A stretch of 64,000 nt of DNA from the NCBI RefSeq assembly GCF_007559005.1, contig NZ_CP041763.1:124001-188000 (forward strand). The letters are read 5' to 3'. The position numbers and the translations under genes were made by a program. The notes under the pieces are model-generated. The model made no database searches. It saw only the letters and a list, made by a program, of their open reading frames with translations, and was not told the origin of the DNA. The stretch comes from Gordonia zhaorongruii. Lineage in GTDB: Bacteria > Actinomycetota > Actinomycetes > Mycobacteriales > Mycobacteriaceae. Of the stretch, positions 1 through 8,616 are shown piece after piece; the stretch's first letter is position 1; each line of letters starts with the position of its first letter.

Positions 1-571
1 CGGAGTGGCGCTGATCGCCAACTGGCAGACGGCGGTCACCATTGCGGTCTACCTGGCGATTCAGCTCGGTTACTGCTTCGGCCTGAAGCATCAGGCCGTC
101 ATCGACATCTGCATCGTCTCCTCGGGCTTCCTGCTGCGGGCGATCGCCGGTGGTGTGGCCGCGGACATCGAGCTCTCGCAGTGGTTCCTGCTGGTGATGG
201 CTTTCGGCTCCCTCTTCATGGCGGCCGGTAAGCGCTACGCCGAACTGCAGCTCGCGGAGCGCACCGGCGCCAAGATCCGCAAGTCGCTGCAGTACTACAC
301 GACCACCTACCTCCGTTTCGTCTGGACGCTGTCGGCGACGGCCGTGGTCCTCTGTTACGGACTGTGGGCGTTCGACGGCACTCACACGGAGAACGTCTAC
401 TACGCGATCTCGATGGTGCCGTTCACCGTCGCCATCCTGCGGTACGCAGTGGACGTCGACGGCGGTCAGGCGGGCGAGCCGGAGGAGATCGCGCTCGGCG
501 ACCGTATTCTGCAGGCGCTGGCGATCGCATGGGTGGTGCTCGTCGCGGTGGCCGTCTATGTCCCGGTCTGA
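1..571 (+). CDS. ubiA: Decaprenyl-phosphate phosphoribosyltransferase, UbiA family (5' truncated by window edge)
   Basis: Integral membrane prenyltransferase that moves 5-phosphoribose from PRPP onto decaprenyl phosphate, the first committed step to decaprenyl-phospho-arabinose (Rv3806c in M. tuberculosis). Only about the last 190 residues are present; family members are about 300 residues, and the frame is open to the left edge, so the gene begins outside the window. What remains is a run of hydrophobic helices with a conserved loop of the type GKRYAEL (near residue 78 from the first GTG), typical of the C-terminal half of this family. The stop codon overlaps the start of aftB by 14 nt, so the two are translationally coupled. 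Identity is firm because the order ubiA-aftB-mycolyltransferase matches the conserved locus. Confidence 0.92.
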   Translation, partial: GVALIANWQTAVTIAVYLAIQLGYCFGLKHQAVIDICIVSSGFLLRAIAGGVAADIELSQWFLLVMAFGSLFMAAGKRYAELQLAERTGAKIRKSLQYYTTTYLRFVWTLSATAVVLCYGLWAFDGTHTENVYYAISMVPFTVAILRYAVDVDGGQAGEPEEIALGDRILQALAIAWVVLVAVAVYVPV

Positions 572-2606
572 CCCCGGTTCGTCCGGCCCAGCTTCGTCCG
601 GCACAGCTTCCTCCGGCGCAGCTGCGTCCGGAGTCACCGCTCCGGCCGGAAAGAAGCGCTTCATCGCGCCGGTCGCGAGCTTCTCCGTCGGCGCCATCGC
701 CGTCACCGTGCTGTTCGCCATCGGCGCCTGGCAGCGCCGGTGGATCGCCGATGACGGACTGATCGTCCTCCGGACGGTCCGCAACCTGCTGGCGGGCAAC
801 GGCCCGGTGTTCAACGCGGGCGAGCGTGTCGAGGCGAACACCTCGACCGCCTGGACCTACCTCGTCTGGTTCTTCTCGTGGGTGACCAAGGCCGAGCAGA
901 CCGAGTACGTGGCGTTGTGGCTGGCGATCACCCTGTCGGTCGCCGCGATTCCGATCGCGATGTACGGCACCGCCCGCCTCTACGGAACCCGGGTGACCGG
1001 GGCCGGCGTCGGACTGCTGCTTCCGTTCGGCGCGATCGTCTACATCGCGATCCCGCCCGCTCGCGACTTCGCGACCTCCGGACTGGAGAACGGGCTGACG
1101 ATCTTCTGGGTCGCCGTGCTGTGGTGTCAGTTGGTGGCGTGGACGCGCCGACGCGGCAACAACGCCGACCCGGGTTCGGGATTCGCACTCCTCGTGCTGG
1201 CGTTCACCGCCGGCCTGGCTCCGCTGGTCCGCCCGGAAGGCGCGATCCTGGGTGCCCTCGTTCTGCTCGTGCTGTTCGCATCGCGAATCGGCTGGAAGAT
1301 GCGAGTCGCGATGGTGGTCGTCGCCGGCGCACTGCCGATCGGATATCAGATCTTCCGGATGGGCTACTACGCTGTGCTGGTTCCCAACCCGGCCATCGCG
1401 AAGGATGCCAGCGGTGCCAAATGGGACCAGGGATTCGCGTATCTGGGGAACCTGTTCGGCCCGTACACGCTGCTGGTGCCGGCCATCGTGGCCGTTCTGC
1501 TCGGGATCGTCGTGGCCGTCGCCGGGCGGATGAATCGGCGGAGCGCACAGATCGCTGAATCGGCATCCGAGTCTGAGTCGACCGACGACGCCTCCGACGC
1601 GGGAGCGCATCCGTCGGGCCGCCGCGGGTTCGGCGCCCGGTGGGCCGCATTCTCCGACGGTCTGCAGACGCCGAAGGTGGTGGTGATCACCATCGCGTTG
1701 TCCGGGCTGATCCTCGCCGTCTACTGGGTGCGTCAGGGCGGCGACTTCATGCACGGACGCGTCCTGCTGACACCGCTGTTCGTGCTGCTGCTCCCGGTGA
1801 TGGTGGTGCCGGTGGCGCTACCGGACTCGGTGCGCACGCGCAGCGGCAGGCTCCGGTTGGCCGCTGGAATCGCGGTGATCGTCGGATGGGGCGCCACGGT
1901 GTGGTGGGGCGCTGCCGTCAACCAGACCGTGCTGCCGAATGCGGGCATGGACATCGGCCGCAGCGGCATCGTCGACGAGCGTCGCTTCTACGTCGCCAAC
2001 ATGGCGAACGAGAACCCGGTGACCGCCGATGACTACCTCGAGTACCCGCGGATGCGCGCGATGGTCGAGAAGATCAACGAGATCCGCGACACCGGCGGGG
2101 TGATCCTGTCGTCCGCGAACTACGACGAGTGGTACGTCGCACCACTGCCGGACAAGCTTCCACCCGACACGCCGCGCCAGGTCTCGGTCTATTTCCTGAA
2201 CCTGGGGATGACCAGTATGAACGCGCCGCTGGACGTGCGGGTGATCGACCAGATGGGTCTGGCGTATCCGCTGGCGGCCCATACAGAGCGCCTGAAGGAC
2301 GGCCGGATCGGGCACGACAAGAATCTGTCGAGCGCGTGGGTGGTCGCCGAGAGCGGTGGCGTCACCCGAGGGCCGGGCCTTCCGGGCTTCGTCGACTCGG
2401 ACGAGGTGCGGATGGCGAAGGCCGCGTTGCAGTGTCCGGCGACGCAGGAGCGGTTCGCGTCGTACCAGGATGCGTGGAGTTACGCGCGTTTCAAGGCGAA
2501 CCTGAGTGACGCCGTCGACCTGAACGGATACCGGATCTCGCGCTTCCCGAAGTACGAGATCCAGCGGTGCGGTCTGCAGATGCCGCCCGGGCTCCATGTG
2601 AAGTGA
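558..2606 (+). CDS. aftB: Terminal beta-(1->2)-arabinofuranosyltransferase AftB
   Basis: GT-C membrane glycosyltransferase that adds the terminal beta-1,2-linked arabinofuranose to arabinan from decaprenyl-phospho-arabinose, making the acceptor for mycolic acids (Rv3805c family). At 682 residues it has the usual length. About ten hydrophobic helices occupy residues 30-450, with the conserved acidic motif WIADDGLIVLRTVRNL at about 58-73 in the first periplasmic loop (the catalytic Asp pair of GT-C enzymes), followed by a soluble C-terminal domain of about 220 residues. An Asp/Ser/Glu-rich cytoplasmic-type loop lies at about 330-350. The ATG at 558 sits inside the end of ubiA (14-nt overlap). 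The first 35 residues are Ser/Gly/Ala-rich and poorly conserved in kind, so a slightly later start is possible. Confidence 0.93.
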   Translation: MSRSDPGSSGPASSGTASSGAAASGVTAPAGKKRFIAPVASFSVGAIAVTVLFAIGAWQRRWIADDGLIVLRTVRNLLAGNGPVFNAGERVEANTSTAWTYLVWFFSWVTKAEQTEYVALWLAITLSVAAIPIAMYGTARLYGTRVTGAGVGLLLPFGAIVYIAIPPARDFATSGLENGLTIFWVAVLWCQLVAWTRRRGNNADPGSGFALLVLAFTAGLAPLVRPEGAILGALVLLVLFASRIGWKMRVAMVVVAGALPIGYQIFRMGYYAVLVPNPAIAKDASGAKWDQGFAYLGNLFGPYTLLVPAIVAVLLGIVVAVAGRMNRRSAQIAESASESESTDDASDAGAHPSGRRGFGARWAAFSDGLQTPKVVVITIALSGLILAVYWVRQGGDFMHGRVLLTPLFVLLLPVMVVPVALPDSVRTRSGRLRLAAGIAVIVGWGATVWWGAAVNQTVLPNAGMDIGRSGIVDERRFYVANMANENPVTADDYLEYPRMRAMVEKINEIRDTGGVILSSANYDEWYVAPLPDKLPPDTPRQVSVYFLNLGMTSMNAPLDVRVIDQMGLAYPLAAHTERLKDGRIGHDKNLSSAWVVAESGGVTRGPGLPGFVDSDEVRMAKAALQCPATQERFASYQDAWSYARFKANLSDAVDLNGYRISRFPKYEIQRCGLQMPPGLHVK

Positions 2607-2937
2607 GCCAGAGTGACCTGAGACTCATCTGAGTGACACCTGTGACCAGGAGTTGCCGAGACTGATCTCAGAACGGTAACGTCCGTCCTCGATCAGTCGA
2701 TATTAGTTGGGAAGGGCTGAGGGCCGAGAGGTCACAGCACGGACGAGCAGGCTGCACCATTACCGACACGGGTGATCCGCATCACAGCGTTTGGGATGGT
2801 GCACCTCTCCCGATAGACTCCGTCTATTCCGTTCTCGGATGGGCGTGTGTGGATCGTGAGATGGCATTGGCCGGGAAGCGGCGCACAGGTGGAAGCTCCA
2901 CCTCGGCACCGGAACAACGTTAGGGAGATTTCAGGCA
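2607..2937 (+). promoter_or_regulatory. Intergenic leader and candidate promoter of the mycolyltransferase gene
   Basis: A 331-nt gap with no gene. A sigma-70/SigA-like promoter is visible: TTGGGA at 2791-2796, a 17-bp spacer, and TAGACT at 2814-2819. This would give a 5' UTR of about 110 nt before the ATG at 2938, which has an AGGGAG ribosome-binding site at about 2921-2926. The stretch 2607-2660 contains several GAGTGAC/GAGACTC-like words in both orientations that could be regulator contacts; no known operator is recognised. Confidence 0.5.
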
Positions 2938-3930
2938 ATGCGCGAAGCGAAGAGGGTGTGGCGCTCCGGTAGCCGTCGGCTCACAGCGATCCTTCTCGCG
3001 GTGGTCACCGCAGTGAGCATCGTGGGAGTCTCGGTCGGTACGGGTACCGCCGAGGCGGCAGGCCGAACCGCCTGGGTCGACGCCTGCGGCATGCCCACCG
3101 GCGGTTCGTTCGGTAAGACGGGCAACGGCAAGGTCAAGATCCGCTACTGGAAGAAGCCCGGCAACCGTCGCTCGGTGATCATGCTCGACGGCATGCGCGC
3201 CGGGTACGACCGGAGCGGCTGGGAGAAGAACTCCAACATCCAGAACCTCGTCAACCACGGCGTCAACGTGGTGGAGCCGGTCGGCGGCCCCGCGAGCTTC
3301 TACACCGACTGGAACGCCCCCTCGAACTTCAACGGCCAGCGCGAGCGCTACCGCTGGGGCTGCGTCATCGACAAGCGCGTCGTCCCGTGGATGAAGAGCG
3401 CGGGTTTCCGCGGCAAGTTCGGCAAGAAGTACGCCATCATGGGTCTGTCCATGGGTGGTAACGCCGCTCTGGCGCACGCCGCGAACCGTCGCGACCTCTA
3501 CTACGCCGGTGGCTCGCTGTCGGGTTACAACTTCCTGACCGCTCCGGGTATGCGCACCGCACTCCGGATGGCGCTCCTGGACGTCGAGCCGCAGCCGTGG
3601 AACGTCGACGCGATGTGGGGGCCGCCGTGGAGCCCGCGCTGGGCCGCCAACGACCCGGCCCGCCTCATCAACAAGATGCACGGCATGAAGGTCTTCGTCG
3701 GTTCGGGTAACGGCCTGTTCGGCCGCTACAACCGCCCGGAGAACACGGTCGATGACCTGTTCAAGGGCACTCCGCTGGAGATGCTGGCCTTCGCGCAGAC
3801 CAAGGCCTTCGAGGTGAGCGCCCGCGTGCAGGGTGTGAACCCGATGACGCACTACGCCAACGGCACCCACACGTGGGGCTACTGGCAGGACATGGTGTGG
3901 AGCGCCCTGCGTCAGGGATTCTTCCGCTGA
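2938..3930 (+). CDS. Secreted mycolyltransferase, antigen 85 family
   Basis: Alpha/beta-hydrolase that transfers mycolic acid between trehalose monomycolates and onto arabinogalactan in the cell wall. The 330-residue precursor has a signal peptide (Arg-rich start, hydrophobic core at about 16-34, cleavage near AEA at 39-41). Visible catalytic features: nucleophile Ser171 in GLSMGG, Glu281 in TPLEMLAF, His311 in GTHTWGYW; the substrate loop SFYTDW at 120-125 is typical. It occupies the position of fbpA (Rv3804c) directly after aftB, but assignment to a particular Ag85 paralogue cannot be made from sequence reading alone. AGGGAG ribosome-binding site upstream; a strong hairpin follows, so it is probably a separate transcription unit from the next paralogue. 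Confidence 0.93.
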   Translation: MREAKRVWRSGSRRLTAILLAVVTAVSIVGVSVGTGTAEAAGRTAWVDACGMPTGGSFGKTGNGKVKIRYWKKPGNRRSVIMLDGMRAGYDRSGWEKNSNIQNLVNHGVNVVEPVGGPASFYTDWNAPSNFNGQRERYRWGCVIDKRVVPWMKSAGFRGKFGKKYAIMGLSMGGNAALAHAANRRDLYYAGGSLSGYNFLTAPGMRTALRMALLDVEPQPWNVDAMWGPPWSPRWAANDPARLINKMHGMKVFVGSGNGLFGRYNRPENTVDDLFKGTPLEMLAFAQTKAFEVSARVQGVNPMTHYANGTHTWGYWQDMVWSALRQGFFR

Positions 3931-3946
3931 CCTGAGCGCACCGCCG

Positions 3947-3989
3947 AACGAGGCGCCTCCCGTGAACACACGGGAGGCGCCTCGTTTTT
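3947..3989 (+). terminator. Rho-independent terminator after the first mycolyltransferase gene
   Basis: Perfect 18-bp inverted repeat: arms 3947-3964 and 3969-3986 around the loop AACA, followed by a T run ending at 3989. It lies 16 nt after the stop codon. Confidence 0.93.
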
Positions 3990-4205
3990 CGTTGTCTGGG
4001 TTCGGCTACGGCTTGCATATGTGCCGGGTGTGGTTCCTGTGACTTGCCAACACGTACCGCCTTCGAGCACCATTAGTCACACAATTCACACGCGTCACAG
4101 CGTGGCGCGCACACTTCACGGTTGCAGCCGTGTAGAAAACACTCAGGCGCCCACGTTCTCGTGTGTGCAGGAGTAGTTGACCCGGGGTACCTCGAGGAGC
4201 AGGCA

Positions 4206-5699
4206 GTGAAGAATCCGAAGACGACGGCAACGTTGCGCAAGGCACTCGCGGTGGTTGCGGTCGCCGCCACGGCGGGGCTCTCCGCCGCACCGGCGTACGC
4301 AGATCCCGCGCCTGCGCCGAACACTCAGGTGGCACCCCACGTCACGCCGAAACCCGCCGACAAGAAGTCGGATAAGAAGGCTGACAAGAAGGACGACAAG
4401 AAGTCGGACAAGAAGAAGGACAAGAAGGCAGATAAGAAGGACAAGAAGGACGACAAGCGGGACAAGAAGCCCGCTGCTCGCCCCGGTCCCCCTGCCACCG
4501 TCAAGAAGGTCAACTGGTACTCGGCGCACCGGGTCGCGCTCTGGGTTCACTCGCCTGCGATGGACACCGACATCCAGGTCCAGCTGCTCCTGGCCCGAGA
4601 CTGGTTCGCCAAGCCGGAGAAGAAGTTCCCGCAGTTGACGATGCTCGACGGTCTGCGTGCCCAGGACGACCAGAACGGCTGGCTCCTCAATACCAACGTC
4701 GAGCAGTTCTACGCCGACAAGAACGTCAACGTCGTGCTGCCCGTCGGCGGCGAGTCGAGCTTCTACACCGACTGGAAAGAACCCGACAAGGGGAAGAACT
4801 ACAAGTGGGAGACGTTCCTGATGAAGGAACTGCCGCCGATCCTCGAGAACGACTGGCGCTCCACTGATGTCCGCGGCGTCGAAGGCCTTTCGATGGGCGG
4901 CTCGGCGGCGATGATGCTCGCCGCGCGCAACCCCGGCTTCTACAAGTTCGCCGGTTCGTTCTCGGGCATCCTCCAGCTCACGTCCTACGGCATGCCGCAG
5001 GCCATCCAGTTCGCCGTGAACGACGCCGGCGGCTACGACTCGCGCAAGATGTTCGGTCCGCCGAGCGACCCGGCGTGGAAGGCTCACGACCCCTACCTCC
5101 TGGCGAAGGAGCTCAAGGGCACCAGTCTGTACATCTCGTCGGGCAACGGTGTGGTCGGTCCCCATGACAAGCCGTCCGACATCCCGCTGCTCGCCACCAA
5201 CTACTCGGGAGTGGGACTCGAGGTTCTCTCGCGTGTCACCAGCCAGCAGTTCGCGGCCAAGCTGAACAAGCTCGGGATCAACGGGCAGGCCGTGTACCGC
5301 CCGTCGGGCACCCACACGTGGCCGTACTGGGAGTTCGAGATGACCCAGGCCTGGCCGCAGGTCGCCGGTGCTCTCGGAATCGCAGGTGACAAGGTGCAGT
5401 GCAAGGTCGGCGGCGCGTTCAAGAAGGCGCCGCAGGTGCGCGGCCTCGGTGGTTGCCTCACACCCGAGTACGCGGTGCCGGGTGGCCGGGCGCAGGACTT
5501 CCGCAACGGCCGGATCTTCACCGGTCCGAAGGGCCCCAAGGTGGTCGGCGGTGCGATCGGCGGCGTCTACGTGCCGGCGATGGCCCGACTCGGACTTCCG
5601 ACGAGCGACGAGCGTCCGGGTCGAGATGGGGAGAAGTACAGCACCTTCGAGCGCGGCAAGATCGTGTGGTCGCCGAGGACCGGAGCACGAGTCGAGTGA
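4206..5699 (+). CDS. Secreted PS1-type mycolyltransferase with Lys/Asp-rich linker and C-terminal LGFP-like repeat
   Basis: Second antigen 85-family mycolyltransferase, 497 residues from the GTG at 4206; that start has GAGGAG upstream and gives a normal signal peptide (cleavage after AYA, about residue 32), whereas the ATG at 4122 would add an implausible N-terminus. After the signal comes a linker of about 45 residues made almost only of Lys and Asp with a few Ser/Ala (codons 4360-4470). The esterase domain has the nucleophile in GLSMGGS, a SFYTDW loop and the catalytic His in GTHTWPYW. The last 100 residues hold an LGFP-type repeat (LGLPTSDE ... FERGKIVWSP), a peptidoglycan/cell-wall anchoring module known from C. 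glutamicum Cmt1/PS1. It occupies the fbpD (Rv3803c) position. Confidence 0.9.
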   Translation: MKNPKTTATLRKALAVVAVAATAGLSAAPAYADPAPAPNTQVAPHVTPKPADKKSDKKADKKDDKKSDKKKDKKADKKDKKDDKRDKKPAARPGPPATVKKVNWYSAHRVALWVHSPAMDTDIQVQLLLARDWFAKPEKKFPQLTMLDGLRAQDDQNGWLLNTNVEQFYADKNVNVVLPVGGESSFYTDWKEPDKGKNYKWETFLMKELPPILENDWRSTDVRGVEGLSMGGSAAMMLAARNPGFYKFAGSFSGILQLTSYGMPQAIQFAVNDAGGYDSRKMFGPPSDPAWKAHDPYLLAKELKGTSLYISSGNGVVGPHDKPSDIPLLATNYSGVGLEVLSRVTSQQFAAKLNKLGINGQAVYRPSGTHTWPYWEFEMTQAWPQVAGALGIAGDKVQCKVGGAFKKAPQVRGLGGCLTPEYAVPGGRAQDFRNGRIFTGPKGPKVVGGAIGGVYVPAMARLGLPTSDERPGRDGEKYSTFERGKIVWSPRTGARVE

Positions 5700-5793
5700 C
5701 CTCGCGCACGCGGTGTCTGAACAATGCCTGAGGATTCCCCATGGTTTCGGCTGGTAGACGCCGTGAGAAGCGGATTCGGCCCTTCTGTGAAGG

Positions 5794-5799
5794 TAGGAT
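5794..5799 (+). promoter_or_regulatory. Candidate -10 element (TAGGAT) for the DUF732-like lipoprotein gene
   Basis: TAGGAT ends 7 nt before the ATG at 5807, which is the spacing expected if transcription starts at the start codon (leaderless mRNA). The same bases partly overlap an AGG-rich stretch that could instead act as a ribosome-binding site. Confidence 0.4.
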
Positions 5800-5806
5800 C
5801 ACCGAC

Positions 5807-6370
5807 ATGAGTGCGAAGTTCTTGCGTGTTGCGATGACCGTCGGTGCACTGCTCCTCGGGGCAGGTGCGCTGGCCGGTTGCAACGACTCCACGACTGCGA
5901 GTGCGCCGATCGGGACCGAGTCGGTCACGACCACGTCGCTGAAGCAGTCCGCGTCGACCGGCAGCTCGAGTTCGGCCGCGCCGAGCTCGTCGGAATCCTC
6001 CGAGGAGGCGGAAGCGGGAGCGTCGAAGGCGTCGGAGTCGGCGCCGGAGACCAAGCCCAACGGCTCCACGAAGGTGCCCCGCAACTTCCCGGGCAACGTG
6101 CCTGCTCCGTCGGGGGTCAAGCTGACCGACAAGCAGAAGGCGTACCTCGCCGACCTCGATCGTCAGAACGTCGAGTTCAAGGGCGACACCGATAACAACG
6201 TCGCGCTGACGATGGGCACCTACGTATGCCAGTCACGCGAGCAGAAGACTGACAACACCATGGTCAACGCGTTCGTGCGTGCCGCCATCGGTCCGATGAC
6301 CGAGAGCGACGCCGAGGCGAGCTCGAAGGCGACCAAGGTGATCCGCGCCGCGGATCGCAACCTCTGCTGA
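5807..6370 (+). CDS. Putative lipoprotein with DUF732-like domain
   Basis: A 187-residue exported protein of unknown function. The start at 5807 gives a lipoprotein signal peptide with lipobox LAGC (Cys25). A Ser/Ala/Glu-rich low-complexity linker spans about 30-85. The C-terminal half (KQKAYLADLDRQNVEF ... YVCQSREQ) resembles DUF732, a small helical secreted domain with a conserved Cys pair, common in Mycobacteriales. It ends 4 nt before culp6, so the two are probably co-transcribed and it may act at the same envelope site. An upstream ATG at 5741 is rejected because it buries the signal sequence. Confidence 0.8.
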   Translation: MSAKFLRVAMTVGALLLGAGALAGCNDSTTASAPIGTESVTTTSLKQSASTGSSSSAAPSSSESSEEAEAGASKASESAPETKPNGSTKVPRNFPGNVPAPSGVKLTDKQKAYLADLDRQNVEFKGDTDNNVALTMGTYVCQSREQKTDNTMVNAFVRAAIGPMTESDAEASSKATKVIRAADRNLC

Positions 6371-6374
6371 CCGC

Positions 6375-7358
6375 GTGAGCAAGTCTCGTAAGTCGAGTGG
6401 CATAGGCCGGATCGGCAAATTCGTCGGCATCGTCGCGCTCCTCGGGTTCGTCGCGCTCGTGCTCGTCGTCGTGCTCGTGGTGCAGTGGCTCAAGCCGGAG
6501 CCCGCCCCGCCGGGTGGGCCGGGTGAACCGCCTTCCTCCAGTGCGCCGGAGCGGCCGTCGTCGCAGCCCGACGACTGTCCGGATGTCCTCGCGCTCGTGG
6601 TCCCGGGTACGTGGGAGTCGAAGGCGAACGATGATCCCTTCGATCCGACAGCCAACAAACGATCGCTGATGCTGCGGGTCTCCTCGCATCTGCAGGAGCA
6701 GTTCCCGAAGGACCGGGCCGAGGTCTACACGGTGCCGTACAAGGCCAAGTTCCGTAACCCGGCCAATCCCGGCGATCGGCAGGCCACCTACGACTCGTCT
6801 CGGGCACAGGGCAAGCGCCGGGCGGTCGCTGAGATCGAGAAGACCTACGATCACTGCCCGCTCACGAAGTACGTCCTGATGGGCTTCTCGCAGGGTGCGG
6901 TGATCACCGGCGATATCGCGTCCGACATCGCGAACGGGCGCGGCCCGATCGAGAAGCACGATCAGGATCTCGTCCTCGGTGTCGGCCTCATCGCCGATGG
7001 CCGCAGGCAGTCGGGTGAGCAACACGATGTGGGGTCGAGTCCGGAGGGGATCGGCGCTGAGGTCTCGCTCGGCGGTCTCTCCGGAATCATCCCCGGCACC
7101 ACGATGACCGGTGCGCGGTCCGGCGGGTTCGGCGTGCTGCGCGATCGTGTCTACTCGATCTGTGCCAAGGGTGATCTGATCTGCGACGCCCCGACCGTGA
7201 CCAGTCCGATCAAGGCGATCGGCCAGTTCGCGAACGCCGCCAACAACCCGGTGCACGCGATGTACGCGACGACGAAGTACTGGCAGGCGGACGGTGGCGC
7301 GACGGCCACCCAGTGGATGTCGGGCTGGTCGACTTCTCTGATCAGGGACGCCGACTGA
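6375..7358 (+). CDS. culp6: Membrane-anchored cutinase-like hydrolase Culp6
   Basis: Cutinase-family serine hydrolase of the Rv3802c (Culp6) type, an essential phospholipase A/thioesterase in mycobacteria that lies in the mycolate locus. 327 residues from GTG 6375. One N-terminal transmembrane anchor (about 15-38), a Pro-rich linker (about 41-66), then the alpha/beta-hydrolase domain. Catalytic residues seen: Ser172 in GFSQGA, Asp267 in the GDLIC motif, His294 in NPVHAMY. The cutinase Cys pattern (Cys68 and the paired Cys263/Cys270) is present. Position between the lipoprotein gene and the mycolate condensation genes matches the conserved locus, except that an oxidoreductase gene separates it from fadD32. 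Confidence 0.93.
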   Translation: MSKSRKSSGIGRIGKFVGIVALLGFVALVLVVVLVVQWLKPEPAPPGGPGEPPSSSAPERPSSQPDDCPDVLALVVPGTWESKANDDPFDPTANKRSLMLRVSSHLQEQFPKDRAEVYTVPYKAKFRNPANPGDRQATYDSSRAQGKRRAVAEIEKTYDHCPLTKYVLMGFSQGAVITGDIASDIANGRGPIEKHDQDLVLGVGLIADGRRQSGEQHDVGSSPEGIGAEVSLGGLSGIIPGTTMTGARSGGFGVLRDRVYSICAKGDLICDAPTVTSPIKAIGQFANAANNPVHAMYATTKYWQADGGATATQWMSGWSTSLIRDAD

Positions 7359-7494
7359 ACCACCGCGGAGGGGCGGAACCGGGCGAAATCGGTCGCGCGC
7401 GGTTGGGAAGTGGCACCGTGCCTGCGGTAGCCTTCCGAGGTTGAGGCCTCGGCGCGTGTCGGGGCGTGCACACGCAGATGAGGAGACGCGCCAC

Positions 7495-8502
7495 GTGAGC
7501 ACCCCAGACTCGTCGACGCACAACGCGGACGGATTGCGGAAGTTCCGCTTCGGCGCCGGCGGCGAAGGCAACAAGGACGAGGGCGGCGCCCGCAAGTTCG
7601 TGAAGCTGGCCCAGACGGCCGAGGAGTACGGGTACGACACGTTCGCCATCCCGGACCATCTCGGCAATCAGGTCGGCCCGCTCGCCGCGCTCGGCGCTCT
7701 CTCCCAGGCCACCAGCACCATCCGCCTGGCGACATCGGTTCTGGCCAACGGTTTCCGTCACCCGGCTGTCCTCGCCAAGGAGGCGACCACCATCGACGTG
7801 CTGTCGAAGGGTCGCCTCGAGCTGGGGATCGGCTCGGGATGGATGAAGGACGAGTTCGACAAAGCCGGTATCGAATTCGGTACTCCGGGCCAGCGCATCC
7901 GTCGTCTCGACGAATCGCTGACCATCCTGGATCGCCTCATGCGCGGGGAGACCGTCGACTTCGACGGCGAGTTCTACCAGATCAACGCCCTGCAGGGCAC
8001 CCCGCGTCCCCGTCAGGGGCCGCGTCCCCCGATCGCCGTCGGTGGCGGTGGCCCGAAGATGCTGGCGCTCGCCGCCAAGCATGCGGACATCATCTCGGTG
8101 GCCACCGGCTCGACCAAGGAAGGTCTGCTGCGTCTCTCGGACATGACGATCGAGAAGACGACCGAACGCGTCGAGCGGATCCGTGAGGCCGCTGGTGACC
8201 GTTTCGACGAGATCGAACTCAACTGGACCATCGCGACCATCGTGGTCACCGACGACCGGGTCGCGACGGCCGAGATGGCATTGAAGGCTCTGGAGCAGGG
8301 CTACCCGCCGAACATCGCGCGCGACGTGGAACTGTCGGTCGACGACATCCTGTCGTCGCCGTATCTCGCGTTCGGCACGTTCGAGGAGATCGCGGAGCAG
8401 ATCCGCGAGGTGCGTCGACGCACCACGATGAGTTACGTGGGTGTGTTCCCGACGCAGATGGATGCGTTCGCACCTGTTATTCCGCTTCTGCGGGGAGAGT
8501 AG
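7495..8502 (+). CDS. LLM-class F420-dependent oxidoreductase (TIGR03621-like)
   Basis: 335-residue TIM-barrel luciferase-like monooxygenase/F420-dependent oxidoreductase. GTG at 7495 follows a good ribosome-binding site (GAGGAG), and is preferred to a TTG at 7441. Family signatures: IPDHLGNQ, the LATSVLANGFRHPAVLAKE strand-loop, RLELGIGSGW, and PPIAVGGGGPKML. The substrate is unknown. It sits between culp6 and fadD32, a place that holds no gene in M. tuberculosis, and runs in the same direction as the mycolate genes, which suggests but does not prove a role in lipid metabolism or co-regulation with it. Confidence 0.85.
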   Translation: MSTPDSSTHNADGLRKFRFGAGGEGNKDEGGARKFVKLAQTAEEYGYDTFAIPDHLGNQVGPLAALGALSQATSTIRLATSVLANGFRHPAVLAKEATTIDVLSKGRLELGIGSGWMKDEFDKAGIEFGTPGQRIRRLDESLTILDRLMRGETVDFDGEFYQINALQGTPRPRQGPRPPIAVGGGGPKMLALAAKHADIISVATGSTKEGLLRLSDMTIEKTTERVERIREAAGDRFDEIELNWTIATIVVTDDRVATAEMALKALEQGYPPNIARDVELSVDDILSSPYLAFGTFEEIAEQIREVRRRTTMSYVGVFPTQMDAFAPVIPLLRGE

Positions 8503-8616
8503 AATCAACGAGGTTTTCGTGCGGGATGAGGCCGACACCGTCGCGGTGTCGTGGGTCGAGCACGAAATGATGGCACACGGACCGCAGCAACGAGGCGCGG
8601 ACACAGGAGTTATTGG

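Noticed and set aside
4325-4513. Minus-strand Phe/Leu/Ser-rich peptide that looks like a membrane protein
   Set aside because: It is the antisense of the Lys/Asp repeat linker of the mycolyltransferase; no start signal.
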